A stretch of DNA of 64,000 nucleotides, taken from Lojkania enalia. Its lineage: Eukaryota; Ascomycota; Dothideomycetes; Pleosporales. The notes under the pieces were generated by a model. It saw nothing but the letters and a program-made list of their open reading frames with translations, searched no databases and had not been told where the DNA came from. A program made the translations under genes and the position numbers. How positions within the stretch are numbered: position 1 is the first letter of the stretch; every line of letters starts with the position of its first letter. Below, piece by piece: positions 23,549 through 35,834 of this stretch. The stretch is from positions 171,437 through 235,436 of the forward strand of contig ML986649.1 of assembly GCA_010094045.1 (NCBI GenBank), written 5' to 3'.

Positions 23549-26500
23549 CTATAATTCCTCATCATCCTCCCCCATCTTCGACCTTACCTTCTCCACTTTC
23601 AATCTCCCATTTACGCCTCCACCATTTTGATGTACGGTCTCGTGCCCATTAGCCTTTTCCGTGATGGCAAATGCCCAATCATCTACCCCCTCAAAAGCCC
23701 CTTCCTTACCCTCGGCCTTTCCAGCACCAAATCCCTTTGCATCCCAAGTCTCCACACCCTTTGCGTCCTTCCACTCACTCTCACCCCCAAAGACACGGAA
23801 CAACTCCGCATTGAGGCGCTCATACTCTGCAACTGGCTTCGGCCAGCCGCCATATCGCTGATACGCCAATTTCAAGAGATACAGATGACGGATTGCCCAG
23901 GCAGATTTGTTGATGCCAGGCTGTTCGATGTCCTTATTCTGCTTGCCATCGACACTATCGTTGACGCCAATGCCATACTCCGCCAAAAGCGCCGTCGTAG
24001 TATCAAATTCATCATCCTCCAAATTGTCAACCGACTGTTCATTGTTCACAAGCCAATGTAGAATATCCTCATGAACTCCAATAGCCTTCTTGAAGTACTC
24101 GTGCGCAAGCGCACCGGTCTTCTCCACCGCTGCCTTGGACTGATACATGTGGCCGGTACTGGTGTATAGATGGGCGAGGAGGTCATAAGTCTCGAGTGTG
24201 ACTGCTGCTCGAGTTCCGTGAGTGCGTCGCATGTTATATGCGATGTCCTCGCATAGTCGAATAGCCTTGATAGGATGACCGGCGAGGTACCGAGCGCAAA
24301 TAAGACGACGGCCGAGATTGACGAGAACTTCGGCGGGCCAGGCTCGCTGCGCATCGCGGGTGTTCCAGAGCGTTGTGAGAAGCCACTGAGAAGAAAATCA
24401 GCGCAAAATTTCCATGACTTGGGCGGTGGACTGGAATACATACCTCTAGGGTCCCGTAGTCATGCTGTTCGCCTAGCAATACTGAGAGCTGGCTCAATTC
24501 AGACAACTGAATCTGGGCGAAATTGAGTTCCAACTTCTTGCAAATCTCCAAGATGTTCTTGACAATGCGGTTCGAAAGCTCCAGGGACTTCTTACGAAGC
24601 TGAGGCTCGGGACATCTCTCTTCGCCACTTCCCACAAGAAGCGATGCCAAACGGAAGCCGAGGCCAATCGAGTTAGGCCCATTGTAGCCATCGTGATTTG
24701 TGGCAAAGATGAAAGCGAGATGTGCAATATCGTAGGCTTCCGACCATTTCTTTGACTTTGTGAGGGACGCGACCTCATCGTTTGAAGCCAGGATGACCAC
24801 ACGATTGAAATTGGCGCTCTTGCGATTCCCTAGGCGTTCAAGTATCGAGACAATAAAGATGCGTGGTGAATCCTTGCCGAGGACTTTGAGGTCAGCAGCA
24901 TCACGATTCATGAAGAGCTTCACGATTTCGTCCTCTAGAATGCCGACCACGACTGTTCGGTACCTAATAGTTAGAAATGAGCGGAGAGGAGCAGCCGCAA
25001 GTAGAATATTCTTCACACTTTCGTCTCCCTTCATGGTTCGCCTATATTGTTCGTAATAAATCCATTCCGTGGTAATTTCGGCCATTATCTCCGTGAGGGT
25101 CAGCGCAAAATCTTTGCGGACATGATATTCCAAAGCCGCTAGGAATGCCAACGCGGACCGGTCACATTTGGTAAGATCGAAGGACCATTTCGATGTATTG
25201 TGCATGTATCTTCCACACAATTGTACGTGCAATTCCTCCACAAGCTCAGTACATTGTTGCACGAGCTGGCAGGCTTGGAATGTGGTGGCGATAGAAGTAG
25301 CAGACTCAATCAGTTTTTGTGATGATACTTCCTTGGTAATGGTCTGGGTAACAGCAGTGGTCAATTGCTTGAGCGCTAATTCGGACTTCTGTTGACGGGT
25401 GTACAAGATGGCTAGCTCATGCAAGTGAGTAAGAGAGGACTCGTGCGAGTATCCGTACTTATTAATAGCCTCAGAGAACTGTTGCTCTCGCAAAGAAACA
25501 ACTTGTTGAATTGTTTCCGAGCTCATTTTTGAAGATGAGTTCTTTGTGATCTGAAGCACATAAAGCGATGATAACATCTGCTTGATCTCGGTAACTTTCG
25601 TACTCGTCACTTTCGATGACTTCGAGACCTCCTCATAGAGACTGATTGCCTGGGATGAATGCTCCTCGCTGCGTTGAGTGATACGAGCTAGAGATAGAGT
25701 TGCTTCGACGGCGATGGTTGATTCTGCGCCAAAGGTCGTCACGCAAGTCTTTCGATATTCTATGGTGACTTCGTGTAATACTTCCCAGCTCGCTTTTGTC
25801 TCTTCAAGGCATTGGAAATATCGTTCATAAAGATTAGTCACAAAAGTAGCCTCGGTAAATTGCTTGTAGGCTTTAGTCTTCTGAACGAATGTGTTCCAAA
25901 GTACGCTGAATACAATAACGGCCTCCGCATATCTGCGATCTTCCCAGTAGGTAGTAGCAACAATGATGATTGCGCCAAGGGCATCCTTGTGGCAAATATC
26001 AGAGTCCTTGTTTAAGCTGGTAACGATCTGAAGATAATACTCGATCCAATACGGATGATTACGAGGATGGGCTTGACATCGGGCGGCTAGGGTGTACAGG
26101 GTCTGGATTGTGTACTCGTGGGTGGGACCATACACGTTACGATAAGCGACGAGAATCTCCTGATATACGCTAATTGAATTATCGGTATAACCGCGCTTGT
26201 CGTAGAAGCCTAAAAGCAAGTTCCTCGCCTTTTCGAAAATCAGTCTGTCAACTTTCGGCGAGGCAAGAACCGCTCGGAAAAGGCGAACGTAAACGTCTTC
26301 GACTTTCTCTAGTTGTTTCTGTTCCAAATAGCATTCCGCAAGGCGCTCAACGAGCTCGATAGACTCATTCAAGAACGTGGAGATCAGAGTCACATTGTGG
26401 ATAGAGTCGGAAAAGAATGATTTCCAAGTCTTTTGCAGAGTGGCTTCGATAACAGTAGTAGCTGCAGACCAGTTCTTTTGTTCAATGTATTTGGCAGTGA

Positions 26501-29500
26501 GTTTTTTTGAGAGCGAAATGGTGGTCATATCTACTGCTTTCGATGACGTAATTACCGACTGGAATACATCTTGGAAGATGGATTCGGAAATAGTGCTTGT
26601 GGTTTCTGTGACGGTTGTTGTGCTGGTCAAGCTTTGCTTTACAAGTTCCGTCGACGTTGAAGAAATCTGTAAATGTAAGTCATTGTAGAGCTTTCAAAAT
26701 TGGAAATGAGCGTACCTCTTCTAAGAGCTCGGCCGAGAAATTTGATTCCTCCCGACGGATATTCTTGTAGTAAGAACTAGCAAACTTGAAAACTGATAGA
26801 GCCACAGTATAGTGACCCATACTCTTCAAGGTTTTCGCCACGCTGGTGAGTCGAGTTACAATGCTTTCGGCAAATGAAAGCTGATGATGCTCGTACTGCT
26901 GCCATACACAAATGAGTACAGCAGATGCTTCGCCGCTCCGTTTTTGAGACTGGAGAAATCGGGAGTAGGCCAAAGCTATCTCAATATGATGCTCATGCCA
27001 TTCAAGAGAATGCATGGTGCGACATTTGGACGAGACCTCTTTCCAAAGTTCGACGTAAGTCTTTTCGGCCAAAACAACCTCACCGCGTGAAAGGTAATCC
27101 TCAGTTCTACGAAGCCAAATAGTGATTTGATAAATATCAAATGCCTCAACAATTCCTTCGTCATCGTCGTCATGACCGAAGAACGATTCTTTGTAGGCCT
27201 CAAGTTCTAGATCGTCTTTGCCCTTGCCAAGAACGATGCTCAAGTGGTGGTGAACATCCCGAGCCTCATGCGAATCTTTGCCGTAGTGTTTGATGGTAGC
27301 TTCTTGTATTAAGCGATATATTTCCATTGCACGATGTTCTTCTTTGATAGAGATGTAAAACTCGGCTAGAAGCTTTCGAGTCCGGATGACAATTTCGGAA
27401 GTTGCTCCGTACTGCTTCTCATACGCGGCGATGAGCAAAATCAAGATTTCTTCTCTGTGAGTCATGACTTCCGTGCGCGTGGTAGTTATCATACTCTCAG
27501 TGACTCTGAGATAACGCATTGCGCATTCCAAAGTCAGAGGGTGGATGTCGCTAAGAACACTGCGACTAATTTTAGTCGATAAGTAATAATAATGCTGAGC
27601 TTCGGGGAGGTTCAAAGTCAACGAGTAGGACGTGGCAATTGTGAGGTACGTCTGCAAGACTGCTGGATGGTTCTCGGTGAAAATTTGTCTGCGAACTCTA
27701 CCCACCAGAATGTGCAGATCAAGAATTTCTGAGGTTGGCAGTTGAGTGTCCCAGCAAAGTTGCTCAAGAATCGGCAAGGTCGTATTGTTCGGCAAAATGT
27801 TCTGAAAGTCTGCTGAGGGTTTAAATTCGCCGGACGCCTTCGGCGCTAGTGAAGACTCTTTGAAATGGAAGACCCAGTATCGTACGGCATACTCAAGGAA
27901 GTGGTGCTGACGGAAGAGTCTTTCTGCAAGCGTGGGATCAAGGTTGTCAAGGATTGGTTCCTGCGGCGACTTCAATGTGTATTTAGCATAAGAAAGGAGC
28001 CTAAGAACTAGATCAAGTTGACTCTCCTTAATAGGAATTGAAATTTTCTCTTGGAGAGCAACCGAATGCAAGGTTGACTGAATGAGCGGATGTCGGAAAC
28101 GAACAATGCAGTCCTGGATCGAGAGTAAAGGCTGAAGAGATTGGAGAATAAAATTGATGTCCAAAGCCGAATCTAATACGGTTCCGCGTTGAACATCAAT
28201 AGAAAATAGACACCTAATTTCATCGATGGTAAAGGGGCGCTGTGCGGCGAGTAGCCAGGCTAGAAGAGTCATAGCGTTGTTTTTCGGCTCCAGCGATTTC
28301 AGCAATTTGACAACGAGATCCGGAACAGAAACCTGAGAAGACGAAATAGCGCCCAGGGATTTGTTGAAAGTTTCCAGAGATTTTTCGAGACAGAGAATCT
28401 CGCATGCGAGTATAGCCCATAGGAATGAGCCGTCAGCCGCTTGAATTATCTGGTCAAGTAGACTCTCTTGCTCCGGGGGTGGTTTACTATAGAAATGACT
28501 ATTTCGTATCAGAGCTTTCAAGGCAACTGCATGTATATCATCGCGTATGTCATGTCGTATGATTTCGTGCATTTCGCCATAAGTGCTAGCAGGTAAAGAC
28601 AGGGCAGAGGCTAAAGCGATCAACCGTGCCCTCTTGCCCTGAGTGGTGACTTGTACCAACCTCTCGAACAAAGAAGACTTTACCGGCTGAGAACCGCTTA
28701 GTTCGTCGATTCCATCTATGATAAGGACCAAGTCTTTCGCATCCTCGACAGGGCGTTTTAGGCTGTCAGCTAGAGCTTTCCACAAGTGGTCCTCGTAAGA
28801 ATTAACATCAGAGGCTTCGTGACAAGCTCCATATGCACGTGAGAGGGCCTGGTAGATGGCAATATTGCCAATCCGAAGATTAAGCAGCTGGAATAGCAAA
28901 GACTTCACTACTGCAAGTGAGGTTGCTTGAGATGGAATACCCGAGCCTGTTACATTATGTGCAATTAGTCGAGCGATCCGGAAACAGAATGATAGATACT
29001 ATTGCATAGCGTGGAGTCCAACTTACTAATTGAGACAAAGAGAGAATCGAAGGACAAACGCCCGATAGGGCGTTGGAGTCTTTCAACGATGGATCCAGCT
29101 AACACAGTCTTGCCAGAACCCGGTTGACCGGTGATCAGAAATATTTTCTTATCACTTTGGACAAATTTAGCAAGGGGTTTCTGGAACCATATGCATGTAA
29201 ACTCGGCCTGATTATCGGCAAAGGTTAGGTGATCACGACCAAGGGAAGAGAGCACTTGGTCTTGTGGGGTGAGCCATCTGCTCAACGTCTTCACGTCAAG
29301 AACTATATAAGTCAGTAATTTTCTCTAGAGTCGGGTCCCCCTTCTTACCTTCGCTTGCATCAAGGCCCTCATTTTCGATTTGGTAGCTCCAAATGAGTTC
29401 AGTGATATTCGTCTGACGGGAACGAAATGCATCAATGGTGTCCCCAAAAACGTCGAATATATCGAGACTGACAAATGATGTTGTCATGCCTAGTTAAATT

Positions 29501-30557
29501 AGCCGCAGAACCTCATATTAACCAATGATCATACCTTTGACGGTCTTGTAGAATCTGATTGCAACGTCCACTACCAGTGACAACATATCGGTGTACATTA
29601 AGCATAGCTGCTCGCGGATTTCCGAAGTCGCCGCAAGAATCTCTGATCGGTGAAGAAGAGATGAAAACGACAGCGAGAACTTATAGAACACAGTGAAAGC
29701 ATTGTCGAGCGCCTTCGAATTCTCATGGCCAAGCTACTTTCATTAGTATTTAGGCAGTAGCGTATTGACAAGCGTATTGACCAACCTCTAGAAGAAGCTG
29801 CGCGTGACCGTAACCTAGGGAGGCAGCAGCGCTACTATCGAGCGCAAACCCCTTAATTGCTGCATCAAACTTGTGAAGTTGCTCGGCGAAGTAGAGCGCT
29901 CTAATTAAAACTTTGTCCCATCGGCTTCCCTTGTGAGGCAGGGTAGTGAGACGTTCAGATCTGATCCACTCTACGAAATTAATGAACGACACGTCTGAGA
30001 CGCTTTGATAAACCCCGGCGCCTAGCTCAGCCATGCTCTTCTTCTTAAGGGAATGTGCGGTATCTTGAACAAACCCAATTTTATACCCATTATTAGCCCT
30101 TCTGGTGACCTGGGTAATGGAGCTATAAGTGCCGCTAGCGGGGCGAGCGCTTGTAGAGGAAAAGACGCGGTTGAAATCGCCTTTGCGGTATGCGCCGTGT
30201 GGAGGAGATAGAGGTGGGGTGGAAAAGTCGTTTGCGCCATTGGTGGCGGTCGGAGGGACTTGCGATTGCATTCTCGGAGGCTGGTAAGATGGAACTGGTT
30301 TGATATTTACAGGTTGGGGAGCTTCAGTGGTCAGGCTTTCGTTGATTTCCGCAGGTGGAGGGTTGGACGAAGTTGAAGGAGGATGAGTCTTCTCCACCGT
30401 GCTTGTTCCTTTGTGGAATCGATGTTTCCGCTTTCCTATTACAACTCTATTAGATGGGAGAATGGGTACCGCGCAGAAAAGACAAACCAAATGGATTATA
30501 TCTAAGTCCGATCATGGGGCAGAGGGGAAGGCAACAATAGCAGCACTCTTTGCCCAT
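23549..30557 (-). CDS. Giant NACHT STAND/NLR-like protein with helical-repeat C terminus
   Basis: Eight exons: 30488-30557, 29786-30435, 29535-29733, 29349-29489, 29027-29302, 26716-28946, 24444-26666, 23549-24385. The coding length, 6627 nt, is an exact multiple of three (2208 residues). The start MGKECCYCCLPLC could be acylated. A Pro/Ser-rich linker follows, then a helical N-terminal domain (WDKVLIRALYFAEQLHKFD, GYGHAQLLLELGH) of the kind that precedes NACHT in fungal STAND proteins. The P-loop GQPGSGKT is at about 412-419, Walker B LVLIIDGIDE at about 517-526, and ADGSFLWA marks the later NACHT helices. From about 800 onward there are long helical repeats, TPR-like in spacing (LY.LAARCQ, LA.LY..Q.K). 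Such proteins act as cytosolic sensors in immunity or allorecognition; the ligand is unknown. The first 23-codon exon is the least certain part. Confidence 0.88.
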
Positions 30558-32300
30558 AAATATCGTCCGTGGTGGGTTCAGAGAAGGGAAATGACGTTGT
30601 ACATATAAGGAATATTTCGCCGAGATGGACAGCCTACCCGGGTGTTAAGGAGCATAATGTGAATGATGGATCAGCTCATAACGATTTCAGCTGGCTTTGT
30701 TACATAGGAGCTAGGAAGCAATGTTCTCTTGCAGGAGGATCTGCGTCGCTGTGCCTCTCAGGAGCGCCATCAACTAGCCATACGAGCCGTCTGCACAGGG
30801 GGTAGGAAAGTGTGCCCGCAGCTTGGACGTCCCACATCCCCTGCCCGCGGCCGGATCTCATCTTGGAGATAACATTTGTAGGAGGGAGATCTTGGCCTAC
30901 TAGGGCGAGGCAGTTCGGAGTGACCAATATGAAGAATAGCCAAGAGAGCTGCATGAGTTCGCTACAATTCAGGCTGGCTGAATTGGATGTTGTGGCGAAG
31001 CGTGAAGATGGCCTTTGCGGCGGCTTCAAACCTGATCACAGCAATGAGCTCTAGAACGATACGCCTGTCAATCATCCCCAACACCATTTTCACAATTTCA
31101 GGAAGAATGAAATACCTGTTAGGGCCAATATAATAGTCAATATAAGGTCAAACACAGACCCTCCCTTTGTGGTCGGCAATTGACCGACATGCGTGCAGTC
31201 CAAAGCCACTACATGCAGACAAGTGAAGATGGAGTCGCGGGCGTGACGCAAAGTATGCTTGCCAAGGCGAAGCTGGCGCACATATCAGCGGGGATATGCA
31301 CGAAGCCTAGAAGCTCAATATGGGACAACGTGCAGGTTGCAGGGCATTTGCTATTAGTGGCTCTCAACGCGCCCAATCCTAATATTTCTTCAGGATTCGG
31401 CCGATGCTGTTCCAAATGAAGGGAGCTGGAGTGCCTAGCTCGATGGCATGGATTGAGGATTACCGGTCGTCCCGCACTATGGAAGGTCAACCTGAGGTAG
31501 GGGGCGGCATCAGTTGGGCGGTGCTACAGTGGTTTCGGGTGCTGCCCTCGGCCTCCGGACCGATCCGCTGGCATCAATTTTCCCAAAAACCGCAACACGA
31601 CGGTGGTCTGTTTTCGAATGCAGGATGGGCCCCGTGCCTCGCTTCATCGTCAATGTGGCGAGCTGAAGACCAGCATCCCGGATGAAGCTGATTCGCTAGC
31701 TTCTCAACGATCCTCTGCAGGCCGATATTGCGCATCGCAAGAAGCAGGTCAATGAACAAGTCCATCATTTCATCATAGTGTGGAGCCAACGAAGCTCGCA
31801 GCAGCAAAAGTAGCGAAAGAGGAGGTGAGGAGGAGGAGAGCGAAGTCATCCCGTGTGGTCAAGATAGAGTCGTGGCTCGCTTATCGGCACCAACAGAAGG
31901 AAGGATCGACTCCCAGGATGGCCCCAAGCGCCGACTTGCTGCACCCAGGGACCCTGAGAAGCCCTTAAGGGATCGCGCAATTAAGCTCTTTTTCTGCATT
32001 GGGCTGGGGAGATTCGTAAGTGCTGATTCCGCCTTCCCAAACGAGGCTGTGGAGCTAGCAGTCAGGAGGGCATTCGCTGGCGCCCTAACCCGTCTTCTTT
32101 CCGAGCCGCAGCTGTTTGCTGCAAGCCACCACCTAGTCGGTGTCTTCAGCTGTAGTCTGAATCGCATCTTGTGTAAGAGCGAATCGATATTGCTGTTGTT
32201 GTGGGTCGCAACCCGCAGCTATGGTAGTCGCCGACCTTGATGATGCCTGCACATTTTTTGACAAGACAAAGCGACAATTGACGGAATGAACTCAATTTGC
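30558..32300. other. GC-richer island without a recognised gene
   Basis: Upstream of the NLR-like gene. Base composition is visibly richer in G and C than the flanks. Open frames occur on both strands (e.g. 31872-32240 plus, 31574-31849 minus, 30700-31029 minus), but none shows a family motif or a convincing exon chain. It may be a long promoter, an inserted segment or an unrecognised mobile element. Confidence 0.4.
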
Positions 32301-35300
32301 GGACTTGCCAGAAAATAGCTATCCTGCAAGTTAGGGTTCTCCGCAGGAAATGGCAATTTGAGCGAAAGTGGAAAGATCATCGTGTTTCCTTCGTACAACC
32401 ACTCTCTCGTTCCCCAAAAGCCGCCATCGTCGATTCACCGCAGTAGCTCAGTTGGCGCATATCTTTATGTGTTGACATGTGGTCAGGCAACCAGTGAAAT
32501 ACAAAAGGCTAAAACAGGGCAGTATTGAGATATTGCCATCGTTGGAGAAGCAAAGAGTTCGTTGTTGGCCGCCTTAGTAGTGTTGCGGATCTAGGTATCC
32601 ATCCCCTGTTGCCAATCCCTCTCGACTTGCACAACTTTGCAGTGCAATATTTCAACGGCAGGGCAACCCCCGAAAACAGGACGCGCCGAAGGCGGCAGCC
32701 ACGGCCTCGGCTGCAGCACGCCTAATGTGTTTGACAGCCGCGTATTTGCGAGAAAACGTTTGTAGCGTATTTCGTGGCGCAAAAGAAGCAAGTTTCTTGC
32801 GCCCAACGTAAACTCAAGCGACGCGTTTCATCTATTGGAGCTCGGAATTGCTGAGTGTTTTATGTTTGTCCACAGAGTTGTAGCAAGAACGACGACTCTC
32901 GGCGCGGTGCCATTTGGTATCAATAGTCAAAGTTTGGATTTGGCCGTGCAACAAAGCAAGCGAGTGACATAATGTTCTCTATCCATCACTCTATGGCTTC
33001 CCCGATGGTCTTGTATAGTACGCGTCTGCCAATTCTTTATACTGCTACTAATACCTAAGTCACCTCGCGAGATACGGGCTTGGTTCGGACGGTCGGTAAA
33101 TAGTTGCATCTAAGAAAATACCTAGGTATGTTAGGCAGTGATTGCGCGAATGTATTCCCAATGACGTTCACGTACATGAGTTCGATGTATGACGTTAAAG
33201 CATCTCACGATCTGCCTATCTGGTGCATGCCCACATTATTCGAGAAGGCCTTTTGTTGAACAAAATCACAGTTTTCATATCATAGAGCGTACGCCGATTC
33301 GTCTACTATTTAGAGAATAGAGCGATAAGCAGATGAATCTAGTTGGTAAGAGTAGATACGATAAATATACCCGGACCTTATGAACTCTCGCGAACGTCGA
33401 CATATGCATTGCGCAAGGTCCCTAAGAACAAGAAATATTATGAGTTCTAGGTCTTCGTATAATTCTTGAATCTCCTCACAAAATTAAAAGCTGGACAGTT
33501 GTCCGGCGAATATTCTCGCAATTAGAATTGGGGCCTAGAGTGAAAAACTACGTGAGTTGTTATTCAAGATATTTGCAGCACATTTTTGCAGTTACCACAC
33601 AAATCGCTGTATCGTATCACGGTGCTAACATAATTAGCCGGTATTATTCCGTGTTCTAGTAGGCTTTCTCGCGCTAGGGTAATACTGTTGACTTTGCTAG
33701 CAATAGTTTATTAAGTGGTCAAAATCCTCCTAATTCATATGCCCGCTTCCGACGTCCAAAGTTTGCCGATTGGCAGCTTCCTGAAACTCCGAGGGAAATA
33801 TTTTTGCGGTATGTTTCTGGATTCATGCTCCAAACTTTTCTATGTCGCTAGCATTCTCGGGGTTGATGCACTGTGATGGGAGAACTCAATTTTCCGGATT
33901 GGTATTGTCTAAAATATTCAAAGGTGGAGGTTGGACCCCTTGGAGATCGATGATTGGATTGTACACAATAGTGACTCACCCGATAGATTCGATCGGTTCG
34001 TCTAGTTGCTAAGCAGAGATTTACTTAGAACCGAACGGCATGATCCACATTCTACTAAATATCATTGATCTTATCTACTGCATTCCGTAGAAGTTGGATA
34101 CCCACCGGTTGTAAAACTCTTGGACTTTGCTAGAAAGGCACTACTCGCGATACTACTCTGTGTACTACAACGCATTTGTAGAAAAGCGTCCGTTACTCTA
34201 ATTAAATGAACAATAAGTAGCTCAGAAAACACAGGGTCCGACAGTTTCTAAGGATCATTAAAAGCTTTGTTGGCATCAGCCAAGGTTCGTACATCAGAAA
34301 GGTGTTGCTAGATAATCGCCTCACAATACAGAAGCCCTACGCCGGTAAGCGTGTGCTCTAGGGCGTGCAGTTCGAGATCACCGTCTCGACTACGAAATAG
34401 CTGACCTGATATTATATATTCTAGTCCAACCTCTAATGATGTGCCCGTCCTACATTACCGAGGATTACAAGATTCCCTACAGCATTGAAAGGCGCAATAT
34501 TGTGGAACTCCGAAGTCCACTCATTCTCGCTTCCATGATAGTAATTGAAAATTCTCAACCTCGAGCAGGCTCCACGGAGAAGGTTTGTTAAGGTCGACGG
34601 ACAGAGGGAAAGCATTGCCTGGAGAGCTTGTTAACTTGCCGCTTATAATGGCACTAATTCTAAGCGAGCCACTTATAACGCAAGCACGTGATACAATAAA
34701 TCACGCGGCAGTGGGCGCACAATTCAAAATCTAGACAGCGAAGGGTGCAGAAAAATTGAAGAATAAGCAAAGTCCTTAGAATTTGAACACATATCATAAG
34801 AGTGAGTATGTATTATGTCTCATGAATATATCGCTACTAAGTGTCAAAACCTTAATATCTGAGATAATGAGTGACGATCAAAATAGACGATCGACAAGGT
34901 AACAACAAATAATTATGGAGAAATGTTGTCAGGAGCCTTCTGTGTAGATAATTCTGTGCTTAAAATAAATCGCATTGGGAAGATTCGCTTCATATATGCT
35001 CTCACTATCTCACAGGAACGGGCTTGCTTGATCTCGCTTGGAAAAATATTTGACCATATCTTATTCTCTAAAATCTTCAATTCTGAAATAGTTCCACCAC
35101 AAATCGTCACCTGCACTTAAGCAGGAGGGTGTTGGACTAGTAGTCAAATGGGTGGCCAGCCAAAAGACTAAATCCCATACCTCTCGATATAAAAGATTGG
35201 CGAAACAAAAAGAAATAGGGATCACAACGAGAAGAATTAGCTGCGGGTTTTATGTTCCGGAACGCAGAATTCCCTATTCCTCAACCAATATGGGGGTGGT

Positions 35301-35834
35301 ACGTAAGGTCCTCTGTTTTACAATTTCTTTTTTTAGGCTCGAGCAGCAAGCTTCCAAAAAGCAAGTGCCTACGTAATGCAATTTAGGCACATGCTGCAAG
35401 AAATTCTGGCCTTCTTACGACTAGGAAACTATATTATATTATATTATATTATATTATTTTCTTTAAAAAAGCCTGCTGATGCGTTCCGATGACACTCTTC
35501 CGCAGCAGAATAATATACCTCACTTGAACAAAGGTCCTCATTTTTACGAAGGAAATTCTCAGCAGCTAGGAATGTTGTGGCTGCGGTAATTAGATCCATA
35601 TGAGACAATGTGATATGCAAAGATTTTGCTTCCAATTCAGAATCGAACGCATTATGGCTCCACTGCTTCTGGCTTGAGATCTATCCGAAGACGTTCAACA
35701 ACAGTGATGACAACTATATGTTACATAAATTGTATTAATTATTATTCTCAACAAAGGAAAATAAGAATCTCCAGCATTAAAAACGGTGCAGGGGTTCCAA
35801 GCGCGCGCACTGCGATAACTGTATATATCAATTC
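32301..35834. other. Long barren AT-rich stretch
   Basis: No coding region, RNA gene or known repeat could be supported, apart from the microsatellite at 35431-35457. Confidence 0.5.
35431..35457. repeat. (ATATT)n microsatellite
   Basis: About five perfect copies of the pentanucleotide ATATT in tandem. Confidence 0.9.

Noticed and set aside
30454..30487. 34-nt intron (donor GTACCC) for the NLR N terminus
   Set aside because: Too short for a fungal intron; the 52-nt alternative with donor GTTTGT and branch ATCTAATA gives the same frame and is preferred.
30700..31490. Possible DDE-type (Harbinger-like) transposase on the minus strand
   Set aside because: A phrase like VVALDCTHVG suggested it, but the surrounding frames do not carry the other DDE blocks in order.
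32443..32475. tRNA-like A-box (GTAGCTCAGTTGG)
   Set aside because: The 5' part resembles a tRNA D-arm, but no B-box, anticodon stem or acceptor pairing follows within a tRNA length. Possibly a tRNA-derived SINE scrap.
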